Source: Mycobacterium marinum (GTDB lineage Bacteria > Actinomycetota > Actinomycetes > Mycobacteriales > Mycobacteriaceae). Taken from it: a stretch of DNA of 64,000 bases. The notes beneath the pieces were generated by a model, which saw only the letters and a list, made by a program, of their open reading frames with translations, was not told the origin of the DNA and made no database searches. The translations under genes were made by a program, and so were the position numbers. Shown here in pieces: positions 1 through 8,653 of this stretch (the stretch's first letter is position 1; the number at the start of each line of letters is the position of its first letter). Location: the NCBI RefSeq assembly GCF_003391395.1, contig NZ_CP024190.1, positions 4,464,001 through 4,528,000 on the forward strand. Reading direction: 5' to 3'.

Positions 1-569
1 AATTTTCGTGGATCGGCATCGTAGAGGCCGTCGATGTCGGAGAGCAGCACCAAGGCGTCCGCACCTACTAGGTGCGCTACCAGCGCCGAAAGCCGATCGT
101 TGTCGCCGAAGCGGATCTCGTTGGTAGCAACCGTATCGTTCTCGTTGACGATTCCCACCGCATGCAGCGCCCGCAGCCGGTCCAGTGTGCGCTGGGCATT
201 GGTGTGTTGCACCCGCATCGCAATGTCGTGTGCCGTCAACAACACCTGCCCTACCGTGCGGCCGTAGCGGGCGAAGGCGGCACTCCACGAGTTCACCAAC
301 GCCACCTGACCGACGCTGGCCGCCGCCTGCTTTGTCGCCAGGTCCTTTGGCCGACGTGATAGTCCGAGCGGTTCGATGCCGGCAGCGATCGCCCCCGAAG
401 ACACGATGACGACGTCGGTACCGGCCTTCATCCGCGACTCGATCGCGTCGGCCAGTTCAGCCAGCCTGCCGGCGTCGAACACCCCCGATGGCGTGGTCAG
501 TGCCGTCGTCCCAACCTTGACCACGACACTGCGGGCGGTGCGAATGGCTTCGCGGTGCGGGCTGCCCAT
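1..569 (-). CDS. proB: Glutamate 5-kinase, N-terminal 189 codons (cut by window edge)
   Basis: ATP-dependent phosphorylation of glutamate, the first step of proline synthesis in the cytoplasm. Translating the minus strand from the ATG at 569-567 gives MGSPHREAIRTARSVVVKVG, followed by an amino acid kinase fold: VVKVGTTAL near the start, the VIVSSGAIAAG segment, NENDTVATNEIRFGDND, and VLLSDIDGLYDADP at the window edge. These are hallmark glutamate-kinase segments. The C-terminal half lies outside the window. The start codon overlaps the obg stop by one base (TGATG), which favours this ATG and suggests translational coupling with obg. Confidence 0.95.
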   Translation of the reverse strand, partial: MGSPHREAIRTARSVVVKVGTTALTTPSGVFDAGRLAELADAIESRMKAGTDVVIVSSGAIAAGIEPLGLSRRPKDLATKQAAASVGQVALVNSWSAAFARYGRTVGQVLLTAHDIAMRVQHTNAQRTLDRLRALHAVGIVNENDTVATNEIRFGDNDRLSALVAHLVGADALVLLSDIDGLYDADPRK

Positions 570-2008
570 CAATCGTCATCGCGTTCGCGACGTTGGCGGC
601 GGGCAGCCTTGCGCTCGGCCGCACCGACGCGGTCGCTGCGTTCCAGCCGCACATCGGTACCCCGACCGGACATTGCGACGTGACCACCCGCGGGCGTTTG
701 CGGCTCCCAGTCGAAAGTCATCTCACCGATGGTGACCGCGCACCCCGGCTTTGCCCCCAACCGCAGCAGCTCCTCCTCGACCCCCAGCCGCGCCAGGCGG
801 TCGGCCAGGTAGCCGACGGCCTCGTCGTTGTCGAAGTTGGTCTGGCCGATCCAACGCTCGGGTCGAGCGCCGGTCACCACGAAGCCCCCGTGTCCGTCCG
901 CCTGCACGTCGAAGCCGCTGTCATCGACCGGAACCGGGCGGATCACCGGCCGTCGCGGCGCGGCTTGCGGCCGAGCCGCGTTGTACTCCGAGACCATCTG
1001 CCACAGCCCGAAGATCAACGGCTGCAAGTTTTCCCGGGTGACCGTGGATACGAGAAATACCGGCCAGCCGCGTTGCGCGAGCTCGTCCTCAACGAACTCG
1101 GCAAGCTCGCGGGCCTCGGGCACATCGATCTTGTTGAGCACCACCGCACGCGGCCGTTCGGCCAGGTCGTCGAGCACCGCATCGCCCTGCAGCGTGGGTT
1201 GGTAGGCCGCCAATTCGGCCTCCAGCGCGTCGATGTCGGAAATAGGGTCCCGGCCCGGTTCAGCGGTGGCGCAGTCCACGACATGCACCAGCACCGCGCA
1301 GCGCTCGATGTGCCGCAGAAAGTCCAGCCCCAGCCCCCGGCCCTGTGAGGCGCCCGGAATCAGACCGGGAACGTCGGCGACGGTGAATGAGTGACCACCG
1401 GCAGCGACCACGCCGAGGTTGGGAACCAGGGTGGTGAAGGGATAGTCGGCGATCTTGGGCTTGGCCGCCGAGATGACCGACACCAACGAGGATTTTCCGG
1501 CGGAGGGGAATCCAACCAGCCCCACATCGGCGACGGTCTTGAGTTCTAGGGTGAGGTCACGGGCCTGTCCCGGCTCACCAAGCAGGGCAAAGCCTGGCGC
1601 CTTGCGCGCCCGCGACGCCAGCGCTGCGTTGCCCAGCCCGCCGCGACCACCCGCGGCGGCTTCAAAGCGGGTGCCGGCTCCCACCAGGTCGGCAAGCAGC
1701 CGGCCGTTGTCGTCGAGCACGACGGTGCCGTCGGGAACTTTGACTTCCAAGTCGGCACCGGCGGCGCCGTCCCGGTTGCTGCCCATGCCCTGTTTGCCTG
1801 ACGCCGCGGTGACGTGCGGGCGGAAATGGAAGTCGAGCAGGGTATGCACTTGTGGATCTACCACAAAGACGACGCTGCCGCCGCGCCCGCCGTTACCGCC
1901 GTCGGGACCACCGAGCGGCTTGAATTTCTCACGATGAACCGAGGCACAGCCATTACCACCGGAACCCGCTCGGGTGTGAATGACGACCCGATCGACGAAC
2001 CGAGGCAT
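569..2008 (-). CDS. obg: GTPase Obg/CgtA
   Basis: Ribosome-associated GTPase acting in large-subunit assembly and stress control. The 479-residue product has the glycine-rich Obg fold at about 1-158, a G domain with the P loop GFPSAGKSS at 166-174, switch II DVPGLI and the G4 motif NKID, then the C-terminal OCT domain and a basic, charged tail ending RERDDD. Length and domain order are normal for actinobacterial Obg. It lies 103 bp downstream of rpmA and overlaps proB by one base, the usual mycobacterial rplU-rpmA-obg-proB order. Confidence 0.97.
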   Translation of the reverse strand: MPRFVDRVVIHTRAGSGGNGCASVHREKFKPLGGPDGGNGGRGGSVVFVVDPQVHTLLDFHFRPHVTAASGKQGMGSNRDGAAGADLEVKVPDGTVVLDDNGRLLADLVGAGTRFEAAAGGRGGLGNAALASRARKAPGFALLGEPGQARDLTLELKTVADVGLVGFPSAGKSSLVSVISAAKPKIADYPFTTLVPNLGVVAAGGHSFTVADVPGLIPGASQGRGLGLDFLRHIERCAVLVHVVDCATAEPGRDPISDIDALEAELAAYQPTLQGDAVLDDLAERPRAVVLNKIDVPEARELAEFVEDELAQRGWPVFLVSTVTRENLQPLIFGLWQMVSEYNAARPQAAPRRPVIRPVPVDDSGFDVQADGHGGFVVTGARPERWIGQTNFDNDEAVGYLADRLARLGVEEELLRLGAKPGCAVTIGEMTFDWEPQTPAGGHVAMSGRGTDVRLERSDRVGAAERKAARRQRRERDDD

Positions 2009-2111
2009 CGGGCTTCCTTACATATCCTTTCCCGGACGAAATCTACGTTTTGCAGACTTTGTGCGAGAACTCAGCTGCAAAACGTCGATCTCGACCTGGA
2101 GGCGGACGCGA

Positions 2112-2378
2112 CTAGGCGTCCTGTGTGGCCGGCTCCACGATGTTGATTGTCTTGCGTCCACGCTTGATGCCGAACTCGACCGCACCGGCCGCCTTGGCGA
2201 ACAACGTGTCATCACCGCCGCGTCCGACATTCACACCGGGGTGGAACTTGGTACCGCGCTGGCGAACCAGGATTTCGCCGGCCTTGACGACCTGGCCGCC
2301 GAACCGCTTGACCCCCAGCCGCTGTGCGGCGGAATCACGACCGTTGCGCGAGCTGGACGCGCCCTTTTTGTGTGCCAT
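2112..2378 (-). CDS. rpmA: 50S ribosomal protein L27
   Basis: Component of the large ribosomal subunit near the peptidyl transferase centre. The 88-residue product starts MAHKKGASSSRNGRDSAAQR and contains the conserved GVKRFGGQ, ILVRQRGTKFHPG and VGRGGDDTLFA segments, full length for L27. It follows rplU by 17 bp on the same strand, so the two are almost certainly co-transcribed. The N-terminus begins directly with AHKKG, without the cleaved extension seen in Firmicutes. Confidence 0.97.
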   Translation of the reverse strand: MAHKKGASSSRNGRDSAAQRLGVKRFGGQVVKAGEILVRQRGTKFHPGVNVGRGGDDTLFAKAAGAVEFGIKRGRKTINIVEPATQDA

Positions 2379-2395
2379 GTGTCTGGTCTCCGCTA

Positions 2396-2707
2396 CTACT
2401 TGATGCCAGTGACTTTAAGGACCGTCAACTGCTGACGGTGACCCTGCCGCTTGTGGTAGCCGGTCTTGTTCTTGAACTTGTGGATCCGGATCTTGGGGCC
2501 CTTGACGTGCTCCAGCACCTCGCCGGTCACCGCGACCTTGGCCAGGGCGTCGGCATCGGAGGTGACGGCGGCACCGTCAACGACCAGGGCGACCGGCAGC
2601 GATACCTTCGCACCGGGCTCAGATTCGAGCTTCTCGACCTTGACCACGTCTCCCACGGCAACCTTGTACTGTTTGCCGCCGGTCTTGACGATTGCGTAGG
2701 TCGCCAT
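2396..2707 (-). CDS. rplU: 50S ribosomal protein L21
   Basis: Large-subunit ribosomal protein. The 103-residue product begins MATYAIVKTGGKQYKVAVGD and ends with the family signature KIRIHKFKNKTGYHKRQGHRQ. It is the first gene of the rplU-rpmA-obg-proB unit. The 272 bp upstream (2708-2979), between it and the rne stop, must carry its promoter. No gene is visible there, although in M. tuberculosis, as I recall, dctA lies at this point. Confidence 0.97.
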   Translation of the reverse strand: MATYAIVKTGGKQYKVAVGDVVKVEKLESEPGAKVSLPVALVVDGAAVTSDADALAKVAVTGEVLEHVKGPKIRIHKFKNKTGYHKRQGHRQQLTVLKVTGIK

Positions 2708-2979
2708 CGTGGGTGCACCTCTACTCGTTGTTGTGCTTGCTTCTCGTGGGCACGCGCAAAGACTGCTTACGCGTGCTGGTCTGGTTTGGGGACTTCATCT
2801 GTCCCGCTGTCACCGGCCGAGACGTCAACGCTCGGCAAACGCCTGATGACAACTGTCCCAGGGTACGTGACCAGCGGCTACAGGGTCAAACTGGCTCCTG
2901 GCGTCCAGCGGGTTGGTGCGTTGAACCTGTCACCAGCCCTTCCATAGCCCTGTCACCAGGTCTTTCACTCGCCCTGCCA

Positions 2980-5900
2980 TCAGCCCAGATGGATGGGTGG
3001 ACCGGCCGGCCGGCCGGCCGCACGCCGCCGGCGCGGGCGCTCGGCAATCGTGGTGACCTCGAGGGCTGCGGAACGGCCAGCAGCCGGCTCTGTGAGTTCG
3101 CTCTCACCATCCTCGTCGTCGCTATCCGAATCGTCGTCATCCAGCTCGTCATCCAGGTCGTCGTCGTCTTCGTCGAGGTCGTCGTCGTCGAGATCGTCCT
3201 CGTCGAGGTCGTCGTCGAGTTCGTCGTCGTCTTCGGTGTCTTCGTCCTCGTCGGAGTCCTCGTCGGTGTCTTCGTCCTCATCGGCGTCAACGTCGGTGTC
3301 GTTGGTCTCGTCGGTGTCGTCGTCCTCGTCGGAGTCGTCCGAGTCATCATCAAAGTCGTCGGTCTCGTCGGTCTCGTCGGTCTCGTCGGTCTCGTCGGTC
3401 TCGCCGAGATCAAGGGCCACCTGAACCGCGGCTTGGTCGTCGACCCCGGCGGTCAACTCCTCGCCGGACTCCTCGACTTCCCCGTCGCCGTGCTCGGCCT
3501 CCGATGACGAACTCGCGGCCATGGCTTTGAACATCGGGTGTTCGCCCGGGGCATGGGTGGGAACCTTGGCCACGGCCTCCTTCTCGCTGGGCTCTTCCGC
3601 GCGGTTCTTCTTCGATCGGCGGTTCCGCCGACCACCCGAGTCAGCTTTGCGTCCAGTTGTCGGCGCCGAATCCACCGGGTCGGCATGCAGCAGAATCCCA
3701 CGGCCGCTGCAGTGCGGACAGGAGGTTGAGAAGGCTTCGACCAGCCCGGTCCCCAACCGCTTGCGAGTCAGTTGGACCAGACCCAGCGAAGTCACTTCCG
3801 ACACCTGGTGACGAGTCCGGTCGCGGGCCAACGCCTCGGTCAGCCGGCGCAGCACCAGGTCACGGTTGGACTCCAGCACCATATCGATGAAGTCGATCAC
3901 CACGATGCCACCGATGTCGCGCAGCCTCAGCTGGCGCACGATCTCCTCGGCGGCCTCCAGGTTGTTCTTGGTCACCGTCTGCTCGAGGTTTCCGCCGGAA
4001 CCGGTGAACTTGCCGGTATTGACGTCGACCACCGTCATCGCTTCGGTCCGGTCGATCACCAGGGTGCCGCCCGAGGGCAGCCACACCTTGCGATCCATTG
4101 CCTTGGCCAGCTGCTCGTCGATGCGATGCACCGCAAAGACATCCGGCCCGACCTGCCCCTCCGACCCGACGGCCGGTTCGTACTTGCTCAGCTTGGAAAC
4201 CAAATCCGGGGCAACAGAACTCACGTACTCGTTGATGGTTTCCCACGCGTCGTCCCCGGATACGACCAGCCCGGCGAAGTCTTCGTTGAACAGATCCCGG
4301 ATGACCTTGACCAGCACGTCGGGCTCTTCGTAGAGCGCTACCGCGGCGCCGGCGGCCTTCTGTTTGATCTCGACGGCCTTGGCCTCGATCTGGTTCCAGC
4401 GCTCCTGCAGCCGGGTGACGTCCGCACGGATGTCGTCCTCTTTGACACCCTCGGACGCGGTCCGAATGATCACGCCGGCGTCGGAGGGCACCACCTCACG
4501 CAGGATTTCCTTGAGCCGCTGGCGTTCGGTGTCGGGCAGCTTGCGGCTGATCCCGGTCGATGACGCACCCGGCACGTACACCAGGTAGCGGCCGGCCAGC
4601 GACACCTGTGTCGTCAGTCGGGCACCCTTATGGCCGACCGGGTCCTTGCTGACCTGCACAACGATGTAGTCGCCGGGCTTGAGAGCCTGTTCGATCTTGC
4701 GGTCGGCCCCGCCGAGGCCCGCCGCGTCCCAGTTGACTTCACCGGCGTAAAGCACGCCGTTGCGGCCACGACCGATATCCACGAATGCCGCCTCCATCGA
4801 AGGCAGCACGTTCTGCACGATCCCCAGGTAGATGTTGCCCACCAAGGAGGCAGAAGCAGCCGAGGTCACAAAGTGCTCAACGACGATGCCGTCTTCAAGC
4901 ACCGCGATCTGGGTGTAACGCGCGCCCGGGTGGGGCGGCTCGGTGCGAACCCGGTCGCGCACCACCATCACCCGCTCGACCGCCTCGCGACGAGCCAAGA
5001 ATTCGGCCTCACTCAACACCGGTGGGCGGCGCCGGCCGGCGTCACGCCCGTCACGGCGGCGCTGCCGCTTGGCTTCCAGCCGTGTCGAGCCGTCTATGCC
5101 CTTGATCTCGTTGCCACCGGAATCGTCACCGCTATCCGAGTTGCCCGACTTGCCGCCGGAGCGGGGGGCACGCTCGTGTACGACCGTGTTGGGCGGGTCA
5201 TCCGGGGCCGGACCCTCGTCGCCGTCATCACCAGCACCCGACTTGCGGCGTCGGCGCCGGCGCCGACGCCGGTTGGCGCCGTCGGCCGAACCGTTGTCGT
5301 CGTCGCCGTTGTCCGACTCTTCGGAGTCAGCGCCGTCTTGCGCCTCGGTGTCGTCCGATGGGGTGGAGTTCCCACCCGTCTTCTGCGGGGCCTCGTCACC
5401 ATCGTCGCCGGTTTGGTCCTGACCGTCGTTTGCGCCCTGCTCGCCGCGCCCGCGCCCGCGCCCGCGCCGGCCCCGGCGGCGGCGCCGGTTGGCCGGCCGG
5501 TCGGCCTGCTCTTCGTCATCGTCACCTTCGTCGCCCGACTCGTCATCGACATCGTCGCCAGCGACGGGCTCCGAAATCGGCTGGGGTGCGACAAACAGCG
5601 GCATGTAGTGCGGCCGCTCCACCCAGGTCTCGACGACCTGCACCGTCTCCTGGGTTTCCAGCATCAGGCGCGATTCGGGTTCGTCGGACTCGACAGCTTC
5701 ACCGGGAGCATCGGGCACCTCAGCGGCCACGGCGTCAGGGGCTTGCTGGCCCTCCTCGGCCTGACCCTCCTCGGCAGGTTGCTCCGCCAGCAGGTCGCGC
5801 ACCCGGACCGCATCGACGCGGTCCACACTGGAATGGGCGCTACGAATCCGCCCATCGAGCGCGCTCAACGCATCCAGCACCCTCCGGCTACTGGTTCCCA

Positions 5901-5997
5901 GCGTTCGCGCCAGTGAGTGAACTCTCAGGCGGTCCGGCAGGTCCTCACGCTGTGTCGGCTCGTTTTCCGGGTCTGAAGATGGGGCACCGTCTACCAC
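2980..5997 (-). CDS. rne: Ribonuclease E/G family endoribonuclease
   Basis: Endoribonuclease for mRNA decay and rRNA processing. The 1005-residue protein has a long charged N-terminal extension with basic clusters (RRRRRRRRRR near 250) and acidic stretches. An S1 RNA-binding region follows (GNIYLGIVQNVLPSMEAAF), then the catalytic DNase I-like part with metal-binding aspartates in VVDVNTGKF (about 655) and VIDFIDM (about 700), and the Zn-link CPHCSGRG (about 760). The C-terminal tail is an extremely acidic D/E/T low-complexity segment (DNA 3120-3420) with 9-bp tandem repeats, then a basic proline/arginine end. As in other mycobacteria, the catalytic core sits between two disordered arms. A 326-bp gap separates it from ndk, so it likely has its own promoter and a long leader. 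Confidence 0.95.
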   Translation of the reverse strand: MVDGAPSSDPENEPTQREDLPDRLRVHSLARTLGTSSRRVLDALSALDGRIRSAHSSVDRVDAVRVRDLLAEQPAEEGQAEEGQQAPDAVAAEVPDAPGEAVESDEPESRLMLETQETVQVVETWVERPHYMPLFVAPQPISEPVAGDDVDDESGDEGDDDEEQADRPANRRRRRGRRGRGRGRGEQGANDGQDQTGDDGDEAPQKTGGNSTPSDDTEAQDGADSEESDNGDDDNGSADGANRRRRRRRRRKSGAGDDGDEGPAPDDPPNTVVHERAPRSGGKSGNSDSGDDSGGNEIKGIDGSTRLEAKRQRRRDGRDAGRRRPPVLSEAEFLARREAVERVMVVRDRVRTEPPHPGARYTQIAVLEDGIVVEHFVTSAASASLVGNIYLGIVQNVLPSMEAAFVDIGRGRNGVLYAGEVNWDAAGLGGADRKIEQALKPGDYIVVQVSKDPVGHKGARLTTQVSLAGRYLVYVPGASSTGISRKLPDTERQRLKEILREVVPSDAGVIIRTASEGVKEDDIRADVTRLQERWNQIEAKAVEIKQKAAGAAVALYEEPDVLVKVIRDLFNEDFAGLVVSGDDAWETINEYVSSVAPDLVSKLSKYEPAVGSEGQVGPDVFAVHRIDEQLAKAMDRKVWLPSGGTLVIDRTEAMTVVDVNTGKFTGSGGNLEQTVTKNNLEAAEEIVRQLRLRDIGGIVVIDFIDMVLESNRDLVLRRLTEALARDRTRHQVSEVTSLGLVQLTRKRLGTGLVEAFSTSCPHCSGRGILLHADPVDSAPTTGRKADSGGRRNRRSKKNRAEEPSEKEAVAKVPTHAPGEHPMFKAMAASSSSEAEHGDGEVEESGEELTAGVDDQAAVQVALDLGETDETDETDETDETDDFDDDSDDSDEDDDTDETNDTDVDADEDEDTDEDSDEDEDTEDDDELDDDLDEDDLDDDDLDEDDDDLDDELDDDDSDSDDEDGESELTEPAAGRSAALEVTTIAERPRRRRAAGRPAGPPIHLG
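3361..3405 (+). repeat. 9-bp tandem repeat in the rne acidic tail
   Basis: Four perfect copies and one imperfect copy of GGTCTCGTC, reading as repeated Glu-Thr-Asp codons on the minus strand, sit inside a longer GTC/CTC-rich tract encoding the acidic tail of RNase E. The period is a multiple of three, so copy-number change would keep the frame. Confidence 0.85.
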
Positions 5998-6323
5998 GTA
6001 TTCTCCTCAAGCCCCCGGGCGCGTCTAATCGACGCGGCCACGCGAGGGCTTCACTATGTGCCCGGGTCACTTCTCCCGGGCTTGTGATGGTCTCGCTCCG
6101 AGCAGCTCCGAAGGAACCCACTCGGCGCCGTACTGAATGACGGCTTGACACGCCGCGCCGCATCACGGGAACGCGATCGTCGCGCTTGTCGAAGTCTTCA
6201 TCCGGGTGTCCGACGCTGGTACAGCGACGTTCACCCGAAGTCAGTATCCCATACCACCGGAGCGAGTCACCCTCGCCTGAGCAACCCGGTCCAAAACCAG
6301 CCCGCAAGCCCCGCGTCGCGGAG
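5998..6323 (-). promoter_or_regulatory. rne leader/promoter region with two hairpins
   Basis: No gene is supported in this 326-bp gap between ndk and rne. Two perfect inverted repeats lie close to the rne start in the would-be 5' UTR: CGCGTC/GACGCG (6020-6025 and 6031-6036, 5-nt loop) and GCCCGGG/CCCGGGC (6060-6066 and 6075-6081, 8-nt loop). They could be leader structures; E. coli RNase E autoregulates through its 5' UTR, but that role here is inference. The rest holds nothing recognisable. Confidence 0.45.
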
Positions 6324-6734
6324 CTAGGCGCTGGGAAACCAGAGTGCGATCTCGCGCTGCGCTGATTCGGCCGAATCCGAGCCGTGCACCAAGTTGAACT
6401 GGGTTTCCAGGCCGAAGTCACCCCGGATGGTGCCCGGCGTGGCCTTCTCGACCGGATCGGTACCACCGGCGAGTTGGCGAAACGCCGCGATGGCTCGCGG
6501 TCCCTCCACGATCGCCGCTACCACCGGCGCCGAGGTGATGAACTCCAGCAACGAGCCGAAGAACGGCTTGCCCTCATGTTCGGCGTAGTGCTGGCTGGCC
6601 AGCTCCTCGGTCACGTTCCTGAGCTCTAGCGCCGCGATAGCGAGGCCTTTGCGCTCGATGCGGCTAATGATCTCGCCCACCAGTTGGCGTTGCACACCGT
6701 CTGGCTTGATCAGTACGAGGGTCCGTTCGGTCAC
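6324..6734 (-). CDS. ndk: Nucleoside diphosphate kinase
   Basis: Transfers the gamma phosphate between nucleoside triphosphates and diphosphates through a phosphohistidine. The 136-residue protein starts with TERTLVLIKPDGVQR and carries the active-site histidine at 117 in NLVHGSDS, with the expected nearby RGDFG. Length is standard. It lies 63 bp downstream of the DUF4233 gene on the same strand, in the mycobacterial valS-folC-Rv2446c-ndk order. Confidence 0.97.
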   Translation of the reverse strand: MTERTLVLIKPDGVQRQLVGEIISRIERKGLAIAALELRNVTEELASQHYAEHEGKPFFGSLLEFITSAPVVAAIVEGPRAIAAFRQLAGGTDPVEKATPGTIRGDFGLETQFNLVHGSDSAESAQREIALWFPSA

Positions 6735-6797
6735 GGGGGCTAACAGTAGATGGCCCGATTCTGCGGCCTAAACCTGGATGCCCCTAGGCCGGTCAGA

Positions 6798-7202
6798 TCA
6801 GCGCGACGGCGGAGGCCCCTGGCGCTCTCGACGCCTGACCTCGGCACGGAAGTACGCCATCATGGCCCATACCGCACCGAACACCACACCCAAAAACCCG
6901 ACGGCCGGGTACACGAAAACGCCGGCAATAGGCACCAGCTGAATGCCGAGGTTCGCCCAGATCGCCCACGGTCTGCGCTGCACGCCGGCAAGCAACACCA
7001 GCGTCACGGCAAGCCCAATGAGGTAACCCAGCGACGCCGAAGTCAGCCCGCCACCGACCGCACCCACCACCGGGATAGCCAACAGCACCACGATCGCCTC
7101 GAGGATCAGTGTCGCTGCCATCACCGAGCCGAAGCTCTTCCATGGGTCTGACTGTGGTGCCGGATCCCCGTGGTTTGCCGGCTCTTGCGGCTGCCCGGTC
7201 AT
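6798..7202 (-). CDS. DUF4233 membrane protein (Rv2446c type)
   Basis: A 134-residue integral membrane protein of unknown function with about four hydrophobic segments (around VMAATLILEAIVVLLAIPVV, YLIGLAVTLVLLAGV, LGIQLVPIAGVFVYPAVGFL and VVFGAVWAMMAYF) and a short basic C-terminus. Its start overlaps the folC stop by four bases (ATGA), so it is translationally coupled to folC. The position between folC and ndk matches Rv2446c of M. tuberculosis, and I assign the family from that context and the topology. Confidence 0.85.
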   Translation of the reverse strand: MTGQPQEPANHGDPAPQSDPWKSFGSVMAATLILEAIVVLLAIPVVGAVGGGLTSASLGYLIGLAVTLVLLAGVQRRPWAIWANLGIQLVPIAGVFVYPAVGFLGVVFGAVWAMMAYFRAEVRRRERQGPPPSR

Positions 7203-8653
7203 TGCGGATCACGACCGAACAAGGTGCGGGCGGCCCCGGCAGTGACCACCGAACCGGTAATGACGATCCCGGTTCCCGACAGCGAGCCCCCCTGCGCTTC
7301 CCAGTCGATGGCGGATTCATCGACCAGCGCGGTTGCCGCGTCGACGGCATCACGCAGGTTCTCTGCGGTGATCACCCGGTCGGGGCCGAAGTATTGCTCC
7401 GCCGCCAGGGCCAGTGACGCGACATCCAACGCCCGTGGCGAACCATTGTGAGTCACCACGATGGAGTCGAATGCGGGCTCGAGTGCGGCCAGAATGCCAT
7501 TCACGTCCTTGTCGGCCATCACGGCGACCACCCCAACCAGGCTGCGGAAGTCGAACTCTGCGACCAGCGACTGCGCCAGCGCCGCCGCCCCGGCCGGATT
7601 GTGGGCGGCATCGATAAAGACCGTCGGTGAGCTGCGCAGGCGCTCCAACCTGCCGGGGCTGGTGACCGCGGCGAAACCAGCACGCACCGCGTCGACATCG
7701 AGCTGACGCTGGGCGCCGGCACCGAAGAACGCCTCCACCGCCGCCAGCGCCACCACCGCGTTGTGCGCTTGATGTTCACCGTGCAGCGGCAGGTAGATGT
7801 CGGAGTAGACCCCACCGAGGCCCTGCAACTGCAGCAGCTGCCCGCCTACCGCCACCTGACGGCCCAGCACGGCGAACTCGGAGTCCTCCCGCGCGACGGC
7901 GGCGTCGGCCCGTACCGCCTGGGCCAACAGCACCTCCATGGCCTCAGGTACCTGACGCCCGATTACAGCGACCGTGTCAGGGGAACCGTCGGCGGCTTTG
8001 TGGATGATGCCGGCCTTTTCACCGGCGATAGACGCGATGTCATCACCGAGGTAGTCGACGTGATCAATGCTGATCGGGGTGATCACCGCCACCGGCGCGT
8101 TGATCACGTTGGTGGCATCCCACCGTCCCCCGAGGCCGACCTCGACCACCGCGACATCGACCGGCGCGTCCGCGAACACGGCGAACGCCATCGCGGTGAG
8201 CACCTCGAACTTGCTCATTGCCGGGCCGCCTGCGGCCTGTGACTGTTGGTCGATCATTTGCGCGAACGGCTCGATCTCGCGGTAGGTCTGGACGTATTGA
8301 GCCGGGGTGATCGGCTTTCCATCGATCGATATCCGTTCCACCGCCGACTGCAGATGTGGGCTGGTGGTCCTGCCGGTGCGTTGATGCAGCGCGGTGATTA
8401 GCGCGTCAACCATGCGCGCCACCGACGTCTTGCCGTTGGTGCCCCCGATGTGGATCGACGGGTAGCTCAGCTGTGGTGAACCAAGCAGGTCCATCAGCGC
8501 ACTGATCCGCGTCAGGCTCGGCTCGATGCGGGTTTCCGGCCAGCGCTGGTCCAGCAGGTGCTCGACCTGCAGCAGAGACGCGAGTTCGTCCGGGGTGGGT
8601 TCGGCGTCGCTCCCTTGAGCTAGCCCGGTCCAGTCAGGTGGATCGAAACTCAT
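7199..8653 (-). CDS. folC: Folylpolyglutamate synthase / dihydrofolate synthase
   Basis: Adds glutamate to folates (and to dihydropteroate) using ATP. The 484-residue Mur-ligase-type protein has the P loop IGGTNGKTSVARM, the VEVGLGGRWDATNV segment, ITPISIDHVDYLG for Mg/ATP binding, and the C-terminal FIDAAHNPAGAAAL motif typical of FolC. The first codons overlap the valS stop (ATGA at 8653-8650) and the end overlaps the DUF4233 start, giving a tightly coupled valS-folC-DUF4233 operon. Confidence 0.96.
   Translation of the reverse strand: MSFDPPDWTGLAQGSDAEPTPDELASLLQVEHLLDQRWPETRIEPSLTRISALMDLLGSPQLSYPSIHIGGTNGKTSVARMVDALITALHQRTGRTTSPHLQSAVERISIDGKPITPAQYVQTYREIEPFAQMIDQQSQAAGGPAMSKFEVLTAMAFAVFADAPVDVAVVEVGLGGRWDATNVINAPVAVITPISIDHVDYLGDDIASIAGEKAGIIHKAADGSPDTVAVIGRQVPEAMEVLLAQAVRADAAVAREDSEFAVLGRQVAVGGQLLQLQGLGGVYSDIYLPLHGEHQAHNAVVALAAVEAFFGAGAQRQLDVDAVRAGFAAVTSPGRLERLRSSPTVFIDAAHNPAGAAALAQSLVAEFDFRSLVGVVAVMADKDVNGILAALEPAFDSIVVTHNGSPRALDVASLALAAEQYFGPDRVITAENLRDAVDAATALVDESAIDWEAQGGSLSGTGIVITGSVVTAGAARTLFGRDPQ

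Noticed and set aside
2886..3413. Thr-rich 175-codon minus frame in the rne tail
   Set aside because: It is a frame-shifted reading of the repetitive acidic tail of rne.
4630..5916. 428-codon plus-strand frame opposite rne
   Set aside because: It is the antisense shadow of the GC-rich rne N-terminal region.
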